64,000 nt of DNA from contig NZ_CP092827.1 in assembly GCF_022533585.1 (NCBI RefSeq), positions 3,450,001 through 3,514,000 of the forward strand, written 5' to 3'. The position numbers and the translations under genes were made by a program. Below are positions 1 through 8,029 of the stretch, piece by piece. Source of the stretch: Pseudomonas sp. LS.1a (GTDB taxonomy: Bacteria > Pseudomonadota > Gammaproteobacteria > Pseudomonadales > Pseudomonadaceae). The notes beneath the pieces were generated by a model. It did not search any database, was not told where the DNA came from, and saw nothing but the letters and a program-made list of their open reading frames with translations. Within the stretch, counting starts at the first letter, position 1; each line of letters opens with the position of its first letter.

Positions 1-173
1 CCGATTTTTTCTTCCACCGTGGCCCGGTGGATTTCCAGGCGCCCTTCGGCCTGCACGCGGATCATCGCCGGCTGGTGCTGCACCTGGGCGTGGGGATTGT
101 CCTGGGTGATGGCCTCGACGATGTAGCGGGCGCTGTCGTTGTCCTGGAGGGCGATGTAGACGAGGGAAGTCAT
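1..173 (-). CDS. dmpM: Phenol hydroxylase activator component (DmpM-like), partial
   Basis: Small effector protein (MmoB/DmpM family) needed by the multicomponent phenol hydroxylase, where it modulates catalysis at the di-iron oxygenase. Only the first 57 residues are inside the window, beginning MTSLVYIALQDNDSARYIVE; the family is about 90 residues. The ATG at 171-173 overlaps the stop of the upstream L gene (ATGA), which points to translational coupling. The remaining oxygenase and reductase genes (N, O, P) are expected to the left of the window but cannot be seen. The call rests on the N-terminal sequence plus the K-L-M gene order; it is cut only by the window edge. Confidence 0.88.
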   Translation of the reverse strand, partial: MTSLVYIALQDNDSARYIVEAITQDNPHAQVQHQPAMIRVQAEGRLEIHRATVEEKI

Positions 174-1165
174 GCGGCGTCTCCACTGAGGCCGAGTTTT
201 TTCAGGCGTGCGCCAAAGGCGCTGTCGCAGGCATCCAGCGCGTCGCGGCCGGGGCCGGCCTCGGCCAGCGGCAGCAGCGCTTGCACGGCTCGCCCGCGCC
301 ATTGGCTGACCCAACCTTCGATCAGCTGGCGGTTGTGCGGGCTCTCGGCGACCGCGGTCTTGACCAGCGCATCGACCCAGCGCTGGCTCTCGGCGAACCA
401 CAGGCGCATGAACTCGGTGAGCATGCCCAGTTGCCCTGCCCCGGCGGCCACCAGCTGCGCATCGAAGTGTTCGAACAGCAACGGGTACACCAGGCCGTCG
501 CTGACCAGGTTCTGCGCCAGGCTCAGCTCGAACCAGTCGCGTATCACCAGGCTGTCCTCGACATAGCGCCGCACCCCTTGCCAAGCCGGCTCGTCCAGCC
601 AGCGCTGCTTGGCCTCGGCCAGCAGTGCCAGGCCGTCGTCCTCCAGCAGCAGGCCGATGCGCGACAGGTACTGGGCGATGGCCAGGCGGTCCATGGCCTG
701 GAACATGTGCATCTGGGTGACGCTGGTGCCGAAGGCGTCGGCGGCGATGCCGCTGTTGTTCATGTTGGCGCCCAGTTCGGCGTGGCGCAGCGGCAGCAGC
801 AGGCGTGCGACCAGGGCACGGGTTGCCGCCGGCAGGCTGGCCAGCAGCTCGCGCTTTTCACAGAAGGCAAAGCTGTGCTCGGCGTTTTCCTGCATGCGCG
901 CCCGGGCCTGCACGTACGTGCCGTAGTAGTACTGGCGCGGGTCGCTGACGGCGTACCAGTCGGCCATCTGCAGCGCGGTGCGGCTGGGGTCGTTGAGCAG
1001 CTTGTCGGGCTGCCACAGCGGGCGGTAGTGGAAGTTGGTGGCCGCTTCGATATCGAAACTGGCTTCCTGGTACCGGCTGGCCGGCTTGTCGCCGAAACGG
1101 CGGCGGGTATGGCTGAAGGTCTGGCGGATCGGCTCGACCGTGGCCATCTTGATCTCGATACTCAT
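170..1165 (-). CDS. dmpL: Phenol hydroxylase beta subunit (DmpL-like)
   Basis: Oxygenase beta subunit of a (alpha-beta-gamma)2 multicomponent phenol 2-monooxygenase, which hydroxylates phenol to catechol with NADH and O2. The product is 331 residues, matching the roughly 330-residue family. It begins MSIEIKMATVEPIRQTFSHT and contains the typical stretch RYQEASFDIEAATNFHYRPL, which is well conserved in DmpL/TouE-type subunits. The start at 1165 is preferred because upstream in-frame codons belong to the end of the K gene in another frame. A ttgttgttgtg run on the plus strand (ACAACAACAA on the mRNA) lies just upstream and could be a Crc/Hfq target. The gene sits between K and M in one leftward operon. 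Confidence 0.92.
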   Translation of the reverse strand: MSIEIKMATVEPIRQTFSHTRRRFGDKPASRYQEASFDIEAATNFHYRPLWQPDKLLNDPSRTALQMADWYAVSDPRQYYYGTYVQARARMQENAEHSFAFCEKRELLASLPAATRALVARLLLPLRHAELGANMNNSGIAADAFGTSVTQMHMFQAMDRLAIAQYLSRIGLLLEDDGLALLAEAKQRWLDEPAWQGVRRYVEDSLVIRDWFELSLAQNLVSDGLVYPLLFEHFDAQLVAAGAGQLGMLTEFMRLWFAESQRWVDALVKTAVAESPHNRQLIEGWVSQWRGRAVQALLPLAEAGPGRDALDACDSAFGARLKKLGLSGDAA

Positions 1166-1181
1166 GCAAGGCGTCCTGTAC

Positions 1182-1190
1182 TTGTTGTTG
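1182..1190 (-). promoter_or_regulatory. AAnAAnAA-type Crc/Hfq target ahead of dmpL
   Basis: The mRNA-sense sequence reads CACAACAACAAG about 17 bases before the dmpL start. In Pseudomonas, A-rich AAnAAnAA motifs near start codons are bound by Hfq with Crc to repress translation when preferred carbon sources are present. This is inferred from the motif and position only. Confidence 0.5.
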
Positions 1191-1220
1191 TGGGGATGCA
1201 ACGTGCCGACAAACGGCGCT

Positions 1221-1478
1221 TCATTCGTCCTCGTCGCGGCTTTCGCCATAGCGCCACTTCTGCATGTCGGCATCGACGGCGGCGGCCATCGCAGCGTCCA
1301 TGTGGCGGACCCGGTTGCTGGCGCAGAAGCTGGCGAAGGCCGTACGCGGCAGGACCAGTTCGACGAACAGATCCGGGTAACCGATGGCAAAGTCGAACTC
1401 GACAAAGGTGGAATCCGGCTCGCTGCGTACGCGGACGTAGCGCGGCATCTGCTCGAAGGGTGTGGTGGCTGGGGTCAT
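1221..1478 (-). CDS. dmpK: Phenol hydroxylase assembly protein (DmpK-like)
   Basis: Small accessory protein, first gene of phenol hydroxylase operons. DmpK is known to help build the active iron-containing oxygenase rather than take part in turnover. The 85-residue product starts MTPATTPFEQMPRYVRVRSE and has the family core VEFDFAIGYPDLFVELVLPR; the usual length is about 90. It is separated by 55 bases from L, which carries a possible Crc/Hfq site. A -24/-12 promoter lies about 35 bases upstream of the ATG. Position, length and sequence agree. Confidence 0.88.
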   Translation of the reverse strand: MTPATTPFEQMPRYVRVRSEPDSTFVEFDFAIGYPDLFVELVLPRTAFASFCASNRVRHMDAAMAAAVDADMQKWRYGESRDEDE

Positions 1479-1513
1479 GCGCGGGTGCTCCGGTTGGACG
1501 TGCCAAGGGCTAG

Positions 1514-1529
1514 AGCAACGGCTGTGCCA
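1514..1529 (-). promoter_or_regulatory. Sigma-54 (-24/-12) promoter of the phenol hydroxylase operon
   Basis: On the minus strand the sequence reads CTGGCACAGCCGTTGCTCT, with the GG and GC doublets exactly ten bases apart (complement of 1527-1528 and 1515-1516). This fits the consensus TGGCAC-N5-TTGC. DmpR-type activators work only with sigma-54 RNA polymerase, so this is the expected promoter. It lies 36 bases upstream of dmpK. Confidence 0.85.
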
Positions 1530-1636
1530 GGCGCTTGAAAAACCGCAAAGCCAAGACATAACCAATTGTTTTTAAAAAATTTTTAAATCATGGATGGGTT
1601 GACCAACCCCTGTGCGGCCGGCGCGCCACAGCCGGC

Positions 1637-1688
1637 CCGATTGATCATTTGCTCAATCGGGCCAGGGCGCTTCGAGCAAATGGCGAAC
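1637..1688 (-). promoter_or_regulatory. Two upstream activating sites for the DmpR-type regulator
   Basis: The inverted repeat CCGATTGATCATTTGCTCAATCGG's core (1639-1658, ATTGATCA...CTCAAT) is followed by a weaker one (TTCGAGCAAATGGCGAA, 1671-1687). Their centres are about 30 bases apart, like the two UASs of the dmp/phh promoters, and they lie about 110-160 bases upstream of the -24 element. They resemble the DmpR site TTGATCAATTGATCAA. Binding is inferred. Confidence 0.72.
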
Positions 1689-1851
1689 AAGGCCGGCGAT
1701 TGACTTTTGCGCCGCTTTCAGGCGGTTTAGTAAAAGAGCGACCCGAGCCTTGCCTGCAGCGCCGCGGTCGTCCCGGCGTGCCCAGTACCCGCCTTGCCTG
1801 AGCGGGCGCACGCCACCTCCCCATACAACTACAAGCAAGGGGCGCAAGCGA

Positions 1852-3555
1852 ATGATTACCCAGTACAGGGCGCCGGAACCTGCACCGGCGCTGAAGGACC
1901 TTACCGAACGGGTGCGGTTCCTCGGCACCGAAGGCAAGATCTGGCTGGACGAGCAGCGCATGCTGCTGGTGCAGGCCGCGACCATGGCCAGCATGCGCCG
2001 CGAGCTGATCGAAATGCTCGGTGTGGAGCGGGCCAAGGGCTTCTTCCTGCGCCTGGGCTACCAGTCGGGGTTGAAGGACGCCGAACTGGCGCGCAAGCTG
2101 CGCCCCAACGGCAACCCGGTGGAGATGTTCTTCATCGGCCCGCAGCTGCACTCGCTCAAGGGCATGGTCAAGGTGCGCCCGCTACAGCTGGAAATCGACA
2201 TGGACAGCGGCCACTTCTACGCCGACATCGAGTGGCAGGACTCCTTCGAGGTGGAAAACTGCCAGTCCGAAGGCCTGCATTCCGAACAGCCGGTGTGCTG
2301 GATGCTGCTGGGTTACGCGATCAGCTACAGCTCGTTCTTCCTCGGTCGCCAGGTGCTTTACAAGGAAGTCAGCTGCCGCGGCTGCGGTGGCCGCGAATGC
2401 CGCATCATCGGCAAGCCGGTGGAACAGTGGGAAGATGCCGAGACTTTCCTGCGCTACTTCCAGAGCGACCCGGTGATCGACGAGCTGCAATCGCTGCAGG
2501 TGCAGGTGGCCAACCTGCGCCAGCGTCTGCAGTACGAGTCGGGACAGTTCTACGGCATCGGCCAGTCGGCGGTGTACCGGCGCTGCTGTGCACTGACCGA
2601 CAAGGTGGCCCCGGGCAAGGCCTCGGTGCTGCTGCTGGGCGAAACCGGGGTCGGCAAGGAGGTGATCGCCCGCAGCCTGCACCTGCGCAGCGAGCGCGCC
2701 GGCGCGGCGTTCGTGGCGCTGAACTGCGCGACCATCCCGCCCGACCTGATCGAGGCCGAGCTGTTCGGCGTCGAGAAAGGTGCCTACACCGGCGCCCAGC
2801 AGGCGCGCATGGGCCGCTTCGAGCGGGCCAACGGCGGCACCCTGTTCCTCGATGAAATCGTCGAGCTCACGCCGCGTGCGCAGGCCAGCCTGTTGCGCGT
2901 ACTGCAGGAAGGCGAGCTGGAACGGGTGGGTGACAGCCGCACGCGGCCGGTGGATGTACGGGTGATCGCCGCCACCCACGAAAACCTCGAACAGGCGGTC
3001 AAGGACGGGCGTTTTCGCGCCGACCTGTTCTACCGCCTGAACGTGTTCCCGGTGCATGTCCCGGCGCTGCGCGAGCGCCGCGAAGACATCCCGCTGCTGA
3101 TCGAGCACTTCCTCGGCCGCCTGCACCAGAGCTACGGCAAGAAAACCCGTGGCCTCAGCGACCGGGCCTTGCAGGTGTGCCTGCAGTACGACTGGCCGGG
3201 CAACATCCGCGAGCTGGAAAACCTCATGGAGCGCGGTGTGATCATCACCGACGAGAACCAGAGCATCGGCCTGGATGCACTGTTCCCGCATGCGCCACCG
3301 GCCACCGACAGCATCGGCCTGGGCAGCGATGGTCGGCTGGTGGCGGCCAGTGACCAGGCCGCGCCCGGCTGGGTGGCACAGATTCTCGACAGCGGCACCG
3401 GCCTGGATGCCGTCGAGGAAGCGCTGATGCAGGAAGCCATGCAGCGCTGCCGGCAGAACGTCTCGGAAGCCGCGCGCCTGCTCGGCATGACCCGCCCGGC
3501 CCTGGCCTATCGGCTGAAGAAATCACCAGGCGAAAGCGTGACCGACAAGCCTTGA
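1852..3555 (+). CDS. dmpR: Phenol-responsive sigma-54 activator (DmpR/PhhR/PhlR family)
   Basis: Transcription activator that senses phenols directly and drives sigma-54 promoters by ATP hydrolysis. The product is 567 residues (DmpR is 563). Order: XylR_N/V4R sensor domain (about 20-195) with the cysteine cluster [10 protein letters not shown] at 174-183, which in MopR/DmpR relatives binds structural zinc; linker; AAA+ domain with Walker A GETGVGKE near 263-270, a GAYTGA loop at 310-315 (Tyr in place of the common Phe, a known tolerated variant), and LFLDE Walker B; and a Fis-type helix-turn-helix at the C-terminus ([20 protein letters not shown]). I chose the ATG at 1852 because it follows AAGGGG and aligns with DmpR's N-terminus; the frame stays open upstream. 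It is divergent from the phenol hydroxylase operon and followed by catA. Confidence 0.93.
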   Translation: MITQYRAPEPAPALKDLTERVRFLGTEGKIWLDEQRMLLVQAATMASMRRELIEMLGVERAKGFFLRLGYQSGLKDAELARKLRPNGNPVEMFFIGPQLHSLKGMVKVRPLQLEIDMDSGHFYADIEWQDSFEVENCQSEGLHSEQPVCWMLLGYAISYSSFFLGRQVLYKEVSCRGCGGRECRIIGKPVEQWEDAETFLRYFQSDPVIDELQSLQVQVANLRQRLQYESGQFYGIGQSAVYRRCCALTDKVAPGKASVLLLGETGVGKEVIARSLHLRSERAGAAFVALNCATIPPDLIEAELFGVEKGAYTGAQQARMGRFERANGGTLFLDEIVELTPRAQASLLRVLQEGELERVGDSRTRPVDVRVIAATHENLEQAVKDGRFRADLFYRLNVFPVHVPALRERREDIPLLIEHFLGRLHQSYGKKTRGLSDRALQVCLQYDWPGNIRELENLMERGVIITDENQSIGLDALFPHAPPATDSIGLGSDGRLVAASDQAAPGWVAQILDSGTGLDAVEEALMQEAMQRCRQNVSEAARLLGMTRPALAYRLKKSPGESVTDKP

Positions 3556-3561
3556 GCATTT

Positions 3562-3598
3562 GCGCAATTGCGCTGGCGCGGATTGATCATATGATCGA
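3562..3598 (+). promoter_or_regulatory. Paired inverted repeats upstream of catA (putative DmpR-type UASs)
   Basis: Two palindromes stand between the activator gene and catA: GCGCAATTGCGC (3562-3573, perfect) and TTGATCATATGATCGA (3583-3598, near perfect). Their centres are about 23 bases apart. The second is very close to the DmpR/XylR-type half sites also seen ahead of the phenol hydroxylase operon. They lie 65-100 bases upstream of a -24/-12 promoter, a normal distance for an enhancer-binding protein. Confidence 0.62.
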
Positions 3599-3660
3599 GC
3601 GCGCGCCGGCGATCGGTACCTAAAAAACAAAAAAACCTTTTATATCAAACAGTTATAAAC

Positions 3661-3677
3661 ATGGCATCGCATTTGCC
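3661..3677 (+). promoter_or_regulatory. Sigma-54 (-24/-12) promoter of catA
   Basis: The sequence ATGGCATCGCATTTGCC has GG (3663-3664) and GC (3675-3676) ten bases apart, matching TGGCAN-N5-TTGC. It is 45 bases upstream of the catA start. Together with the two palindromes upstream it suggests that catA is switched on by the same phenol sensor. Confidence 0.7.
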
Positions 3678-3693
3678 TTGAGCCTTGCACCGC

Positions 3694-3705
3694 AATAACA
3701 ACAAC
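3694..3705 (+). promoter_or_regulatory. AAnAAnAA-type Crc/Hfq target in the catA leader
   Basis: AATAACAACAAC lies 17-28 bases before the catA ATG, ahead of the ribosome binding site (GGTGAGG). It fits the known catabolite-repression motif of Pseudomonas. Inferred from motif and position. Confidence 0.6.
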
Positions 3706-3721
3706 GACCGGTGAGGCAACC

Positions 3722-4621
3722 ATGACTGTAGCGATTTCCCATTCCCCCGAAGTACAAGCCTTCTTCGCGAAAGCGGCAGGCGTTGGCAACGACCAGGGCA
3801 ACCCACGCCTGAAGCAGATTGTGCTGCGCATACTGCAGGACAGCGCGAAGCTGATCGAAGACCTGGCGATCAGCGACGACGAATTCTGGACCGCTGTCGA
3901 CTACCTCAACCGCTTGGGCAGCCGCAACGAAGCCGGACTGCTGATGGCCGGCCTTGGCCTGGAGCACTTCCTCGACCTGCTCAGCGATGCCCGCGACAGC
4001 CAGGCCGGGCATACCGGCGGCACCCCGCGCACCATCGAAGGTCCGCTGTACGTGGCCGGTGCGCCGCTGTGCGAAGGCGAGGCGCGGCTGGACGACGGCC
4101 GTGACCCTGGCCAGCCGATGCTGCTTGAAGGCCAGGTGCTGGACCTGGCCGGCCAGCCGCTGGCCGGGGCTATCGTCGATGTGTGGCACGCCAATACCCA
4201 AGGCCTGTATTCCTACTTCGATTCCGGCCAGTCGGCCTACAACCTGCGCCGCCGCATTGTCACCGACGCCCAAGGCCGCTACCGCGCACACAGCATCGTC
4301 CCCAGCGGCTACGGCTGCCCGGCCGATGGCCCGACCCAGGCCTGCCTGGACCAGTTGGGCCGGCATGGCCAGCGCCCTGCGCATATCCACTTCTTCATCA
4401 GTGCACCGGGGTACCGGCACCTGACCACACAGATCAACCTGGCGGGTGACGCGTACCTGTGGGATGACTTTGCCCATGCTACCCGCGACGGGTTGGTGGG
4501 CGAGGTGGAACGGCTCGAAGGCGGTGTGGCGCGGGTGGTGTTCAACTTCTGCCTGCAGCCGGCAGCGCATGCGGATGATGAGCAACGCAGCCAGCGGCCG
4601 CGGGCCTTGCAAACGGCTTGA
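3722..4621 (+). CDS. catA: Catechol 1,2-dioxygenase (intradiol, ortho cleavage)
   Basis: Non-haem Fe(III) enzyme that opens catechol to cis,cis-muconate, the first step of the catechol branch of the beta-ketoadipate pathway. It has 299 residues (CatA proteins are about 300-311), with an N-terminal helical linker domain and a C-terminal beta-sandwich. Iron ligands can be recognised: Tyr in NTQGLYSYFDSG, Tyr in SIVPSGYGCP, and the two His of RPAHIHFFIS. Placed directly after the phenol regulator and under its own -24/-12 promoter, it would consume the catechol made by the phenol hydroxylase. Sending phenol to ortho rather than meta cleavage differs from the classic dmp plasmid pathway. No catB or catC neighbours are present, so later steps must be encoded elsewhere. 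Confidence 0.93.
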   Translation: MTVAISHSPEVQAFFAKAAGVGNDQGNPRLKQIVLRILQDSAKLIEDLAISDDEFWTAVDYLNRLGSRNEAGLLMAGLGLEHFLDLLSDARDSQAGHTGGTPRTIEGPLYVAGAPLCEGEARLDDGRDPGQPMLLEGQVLDLAGQPLAGAIVDVWHANTQGLYSYFDSGQSAYNLRRRIVTDAQGRYRAHSIVPSGYGCPADGPTQACLDQLGRHGQRPAHIHFFISAPGYRHLTTQINLAGDAYLWDDFAHATRDGLVGEVERLEGGVARVVFNFCLQPAAHADDEQRSQRPRALQTA

Positions 4622-4666
4622 GATTGCCGGGGCTGCTTTGCAGCCCTTTCGCGACACAAGGCCGCT

Positions 4667-5018
4667 CCCACAGAACTGCACACGACTCATTGAATTAGCA
4701 GGGACCCTGTGGGAGCGGCTTTAGCCGCGAACACCGGCGCAGCCGGTGCCAGGCTCCGCGTTGGATTCTTCGCGGCTAAAGCCGCTCCCACAGACCGCTT
4801 GCGAATTCAGTTTTCTACGCGACAGCGCAGCCCAAAAGACTGGGCCATGTCCCACAGAACTGCACACGACTCATTGAATTAGCAGGGACCCTGTGGGAGC
4901 GGCTTTAGCCGCGAACACCGGCACAGCCGGTGCCATGCTCCGCGTTGGATTCTTCGCGGCTAAAGCCGCTCCCACAGACCGCTTGCGAATTCAGTTCTCT
5001 ACGTGACAGCACAGCCCA
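4667..5018. repeat. Tandem duplication of a ~168-base unit carrying an inverted REP pair
   Basis: Two nearly identical copies (4667-4834 and 4851-5018, period 184) each contain GTGGGAGCGGCTTTAGCCGC and its inverse around GCGAACACCGGCGCAGCCGG, that is, a REP/BIME hairpin. The copies differ at only a few bases. The stretch fills the whole interval between catA and the isochorismatase gene (3' ends facing) and contains no gene. Confidence 0.88.
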
Positions 5019-5047
5019 GATGCATGCCCGCATGATGCCTGCATGCC

Positions 5048-5533
5048 TTAGCCTCGTAGGGCCAGTTCGGCGAGCACCTCGGCCGAGGTGGTGACCTGGC
5101 GGAAGTGATGCTGCCAAAGCTCGATCCCCAGCTTGCCCGACCTGTCCAGCGAAGACCCTACCGTCATGTCGGTGACCAAGGTGGGCATCAGCCCCGCATC
5201 GAACAGGGCAAAACCGGCGGCCAGCACGCAAGTTTCGGTCTGCAGCCCACATACCAGCACCCGCTCCACACCCAGTTGCCGGATGTACTCGATGGCCTCT
5301 GCGCTCTGCCCGTAGCCATGCTTGACGAACACCTGATCGGCTTCGACCAGGCTCTCGTCCTCCGCCGCCGGGTGCCAGCCGAGCTGGCGCTCGAACGGCG
5401 TGACCTGTTCATCGTGCAACTCGACCGAGGCAATGGTGGGGATGTTGGCCGACAACCGGCGCAGGCCATCGACCAACCACTCGGGCGGGCTGAAGGTGGA
5501 CTGGACATCGACGATGAGCAAAACCTGGCGCAT
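5048..5533 (-). CDS. Isochorismatase-like cysteine hydrolase
   Basis: Cytoplasmic alpha/beta hydrolase of the isochorismatase/nicotinamidase superfamily, 161 residues. The Asp-Lys-Cys triad is visible: Asp in LIVDVQSTF near residue 9, Lys in VFVKHGYGQSA, and the nucleophile Cys in GLQTETCVLAAG. Members cleave amides or vinyl ethers; the substrate here cannot be told from sequence. I chose the start MRQVLLIVD at 5533 because the beta-strand with the catalytic Asp must lie at the N-terminus; upstream in-frame sequence does not look coding. It is a single gene, 3' end facing the duplicated REP unit. Confidence 0.85.
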   Translation of the reverse strand: MRQVLLIVDVQSTFSPPEWLVDGLRRLSANIPTIASVELHDEQVTPFERQLGWHPAAEDESLVEADQVFVKHGYGQSAEAIEYIRQLGVERVLVCGLQTETCVLAAGFALFDAGLMPTLVTDMTVGSSLDRSGKLGIELWQHHFRQVTTSAEVLAELALRG

Positions 5534-5817
5534 GGGCGGATTCCGGTGCTGGCAAAAGGCGCGGAGTATAGCGTGATGCAAGTGCCGTGGTCGCCCAGCG
5601 AGCCAGGACACGATACGCCAGGCCAGCCCCGCGCCTCACGCAGCAGCCATCTTCGCACCCACCTCCGTACACGCCGGATGACCGGCAGTCACCAGACTGA
5701 CACGATTATTTTCATTGATATTGATTTGTGAAATTAAACATGTCATTTTTCTTCATGCCGAACCGAGCCCCACAACGGGCTCAGGCCGGTACTGCCCTAT
5801 CCACCGGAGTCAATAAT

Positions 5818-6594
5818 ATGAACAAGACCGGACTTCTAGGCGCATTGGCACTCTGTGCCTGCAGCGCACTGGCCCAGGCTGACGAAGGCAGCCTGCGCAT
5901 CGGGATCGAAGTGGCATATCCGCCCTTCTCCTACCGCACCCCCGCAGGCGAACTCGCCGGCTTTGACTACGACATCGGCAACGCCCTGTGCGCGCAGATG
6001 CAAGTCAAATGTCAGTGGGTGATCCAGGAGTTCGACGGGATGATCCCGTCGTTGAAGGTGCGCAAGATTGACGCCGTGCTGTCGTCAATGTCGATTACTG
6101 AAGATCGGCTCAAGTCCGTCGACTTCACCGACAAGTACTATCAAACCCCGGGCAAGTTCGCGATGAAGTCCGGCAGCCAGATCAGCAACCCGATGCAGGA
6201 CCTCAAAGGCAAGAAGCTCGGCGTGCAGCGTGCCTCCACCTATGACCGCTTCGCTACCGAGCAGCTGGAAAGTGCAGGTGTCGAGGTCGTGCGCTACGCC
6301 TCGCAGAACGAAGCTTTCCTCGACCTGGCCGCGGGGCGGCTGGATGCCACCCTCGCCGACATCGTCAATACCGAAGAGAGCTTCATCAAGACGCCCGCCG
6401 GCCAAGGTTTTGCGCTTGTCGGTCCGGATGTCAACGACCCCCGCTACTTCGGTCGGGGTGCGGGCATTGCCGTGCGCAAGGGGGACAGCGCCAACCTGGC
6501 GCGCTTGAACGCCGCCATTGCCGCCATTCGCGCCAACGGCACCTACCAGCAAGTGCAGAGCAAGTACTTCCCGTTCGATATCTACGGCCAATGA
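5818..6594 (+). CDS. Periplasmic binding protein of a polar amino acid ABC transporter
   Basis: Solute-binding protein (SBP_bac_3, ArgT/HisJ/LAO type), 258 residues, with a cleavable signal peptide (MNKTGLLGALALCACSALAQ, cut after ALAQA). The mature part begins DEGSLRIGIEVAYPPFSYRT, and the hinge motif GFDYDIGNALCAQM is typical of the family. It captures a basic or otherwise polar amino acid or a derivative (such as an opine) in the periplasm. I took the ATG at 5818, just before the signal peptide, over in-frame ATGs further upstream. It is the first gene of a five-gene operon with two permeases, a deacylase and the ATPase. Confidence 0.9.
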   Translation: MNKTGLLGALALCACSALAQADEGSLRIGIEVAYPPFSYRTPAGELAGFDYDIGNALCAQMQVKCQWVIQEFDGMIPSLKVRKIDAVLSSMSITEDRLKSVDFTDKYYQTPGKFAMKSGSQISNPMQDLKGKKLGVQRASTYDRFATEQLESAGVEVVRYASQNEAFLDLAAGRLDATLADIVNTEESFIKTPAGQGFALVGPDVNDPRYFGRGAGIAVRKGDSANLARLNAAIAAIRANGTYQQVQSKYFPFDIYGQ

Positions 6595-6618
6595 CCCCGG
6601 CTGACGAGGACTTTCATC

Positions 6619-7308
6619 ATGCTTCACGGCTACGGTTCGAGCATTCTCGATGGCGCGCGGTTAAGCATCAGCCTGGCCCTGATGGCGATGGCCCTGGCCA
6701 TCAGCCTCGGCCTGGTCGGCGCCGCCTGCCGGCTGTCACCACTGCGCTGGTTGGCAGCCCTGGGCGAGATCTACACCACGGCAGTGCGCGGCATTCCTGA
6801 CCTGGTCCTGATTCTGCTGGTGTTCTATGGCGGACAGGACCTGATCAACCGTCTTGCGCTGGCGCTGGGCTACGAGCAGTACATCGACATCAACCCGTTC
6901 ATCGCCGGGGTCTGCACCATGGGTTTCATTTTCGGTGCCTATCTTTCGGAAACCTTTCGCGGGGCCTTTCTCGCCATTCCCGAGGGCCAGGCCGAAGCAG
7001 GGGCCGCTTATGGCATGGGCAGCCTGCAGGTGTTCTGGCGGATCAGCGTGCCGCAGCTGGTGCGCCTGGCGCTGCCGGGTTTCACCAACAACTGGCTGGT
7101 CTTGATCAAGTCGACTGCGCTGATTTCCGTGATAGGCCTGCAGGACATGATGTTCAAGGCCAAGAACGCAGCCGATGCCACCCATGAACCGTTCACGTTC
7201 TTCCTCACCGTGGCAGGGCTCTACCTGCTGCTGACCAGCCTGTCGCTGGTGCTGCTGCGCAGCGTGGAAAAGCGTTATTCGTTCGGCTTCAAAGCCGCCG
7301 AACTATGA
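6619..7308 (+). CDS. ABC transporter permease, HisQ type
   Basis: Inner-membrane permease of the polar amino acid uptake family, 229 residues, with about five membrane segments. The EAA loop ('EAGAAYGMGSLQVFWRISVP') that contacts the ATPase is plain. It forms a heterodimer with the next gene product. The gene starts 24 bases after the binding-protein gene and ends 13 bases before the second permease. Confidence 0.9.
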   Translation: MLHGYGSSILDGARLSISLALMAMALAISLGLVGAACRLSPLRWLAALGEIYTTAVRGIPDLVLILLVFYGGQDLINRLALALGYEQYIDINPFIAGVCTMGFIFGAYLSETFRGAFLAIPEGQAEAGAAYGMGSLQVFWRISVPQLVRLALPGFTNNWLVLIKSTALISVIGLQDMMFKAKNAADATHEPFTFFLTVAGLYLLLTSLSLVLLRSVEKRYSFGFKAAEL

Positions 7309-7321
7309 AGGGAAGGTTTGC

Positions 7322-8020
7322 ATGATGCTTGACTACCCACTTATCTGGCAGAACCTGCCGCTGTACCTGAACGGCATTGCGCTGACCCTGAAGGTGCTGC
7401 TGATTTCCCTGGCCTGCGGCCTGGCACTGGCTATCCCACTGGCACTGATGCGCGTTTCGCATTCCTGCCTGCTGCGCTACCCGGCCTGGCTCTACACCTA
7501 TGTCATTCGTGGCACACCGATGCTGGTGCAGTTGTTTCTGGTGTACTACGGCCTGGCTCAGTTCGAACTTGTGCGTCAGAGCCCGCTCTGGCCGTACCTG
7601 TCCAGCGCAACCTTCTGCACCTGCCTGGCGTTCGCCCTCAACACCAGCGCCTACAGCGCCGAGTTGCTGGCCGGCAGCCTGCGGGCCACGCCGCGCGGCG
7701 AAGTTGAAGCCGCACGTGCCATGGGCATGTCGCGCCTGGCCTTGTACCGGCGCATCCTGCTGCCGTCGGCCCTGCGTCGATCGCTGCCGCAGTACAGCAA
7801 CGAAGTGCTGATGATGCTACAGACCACCAGCCTGGCTTCGATCGTCACCCTGGTCGATATCACAGGCGCGGCAAAAACCTTCAACGCTCGTTACTACCTT
7901 CCGTTCGAGGCATTCATTACTGCGGGGCTGATCTACCTGGCCCTGACGTTCCTGCTGGTTCGCCTCTTCAAGCTGGCCGAGCGCCGCTGGCTGAAGTACC
8001 TGGCCCCACGCAAGCACTGA
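7322..8020 (+). CDS. ABC transporter permease, HisM type
   Basis: Second permease subunit, 232 residues, with about five hydrophobic helices and the ATPase-contact loop EVEAARAMGMSRLALYRRIL. Two ATGs (7322 and 7325) are adjacent; the first is used here. It pairs with the HisQ-type protein to form the membrane channel and is followed after nine bases by the deacylase gene. Confidence 0.9.
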   Translation: MMLDYPLIWQNLPLYLNGIALTLKVLLISLACGLALAIPLALMRVSHSCLLRYPAWLYTYVIRGTPMLVQLFLVYYGLAQFELVRQSPLWPYLSSATFCTCLAFALNTSAYSAELLAGSLRATPRGEVEAARAMGMSRLALYRRILLPSALRRSLPQYSNEVLMMLQTTSLASIVTLVDITGAAKTFNARYYLPFEAFITAGLIYLALTFLLVRLFKLAERRWLKYLAPRKH

Positions 8021-8029
8021 GGAGCACCC

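Noticed and set aside
1699..1731. Sigma-70 promoter for the phenol regulator (TTGACT ... TTTAGT)
   Set aside because: The spacer would be about 20 bases, too long, so the regulator's promoter was not annotated.
4667..5018. Insertion sequence suspected from the near-identical duplicated unit
   Set aside because: No transposase frame, no terminal inverted repeats with target duplication; both copies are REP-type units.
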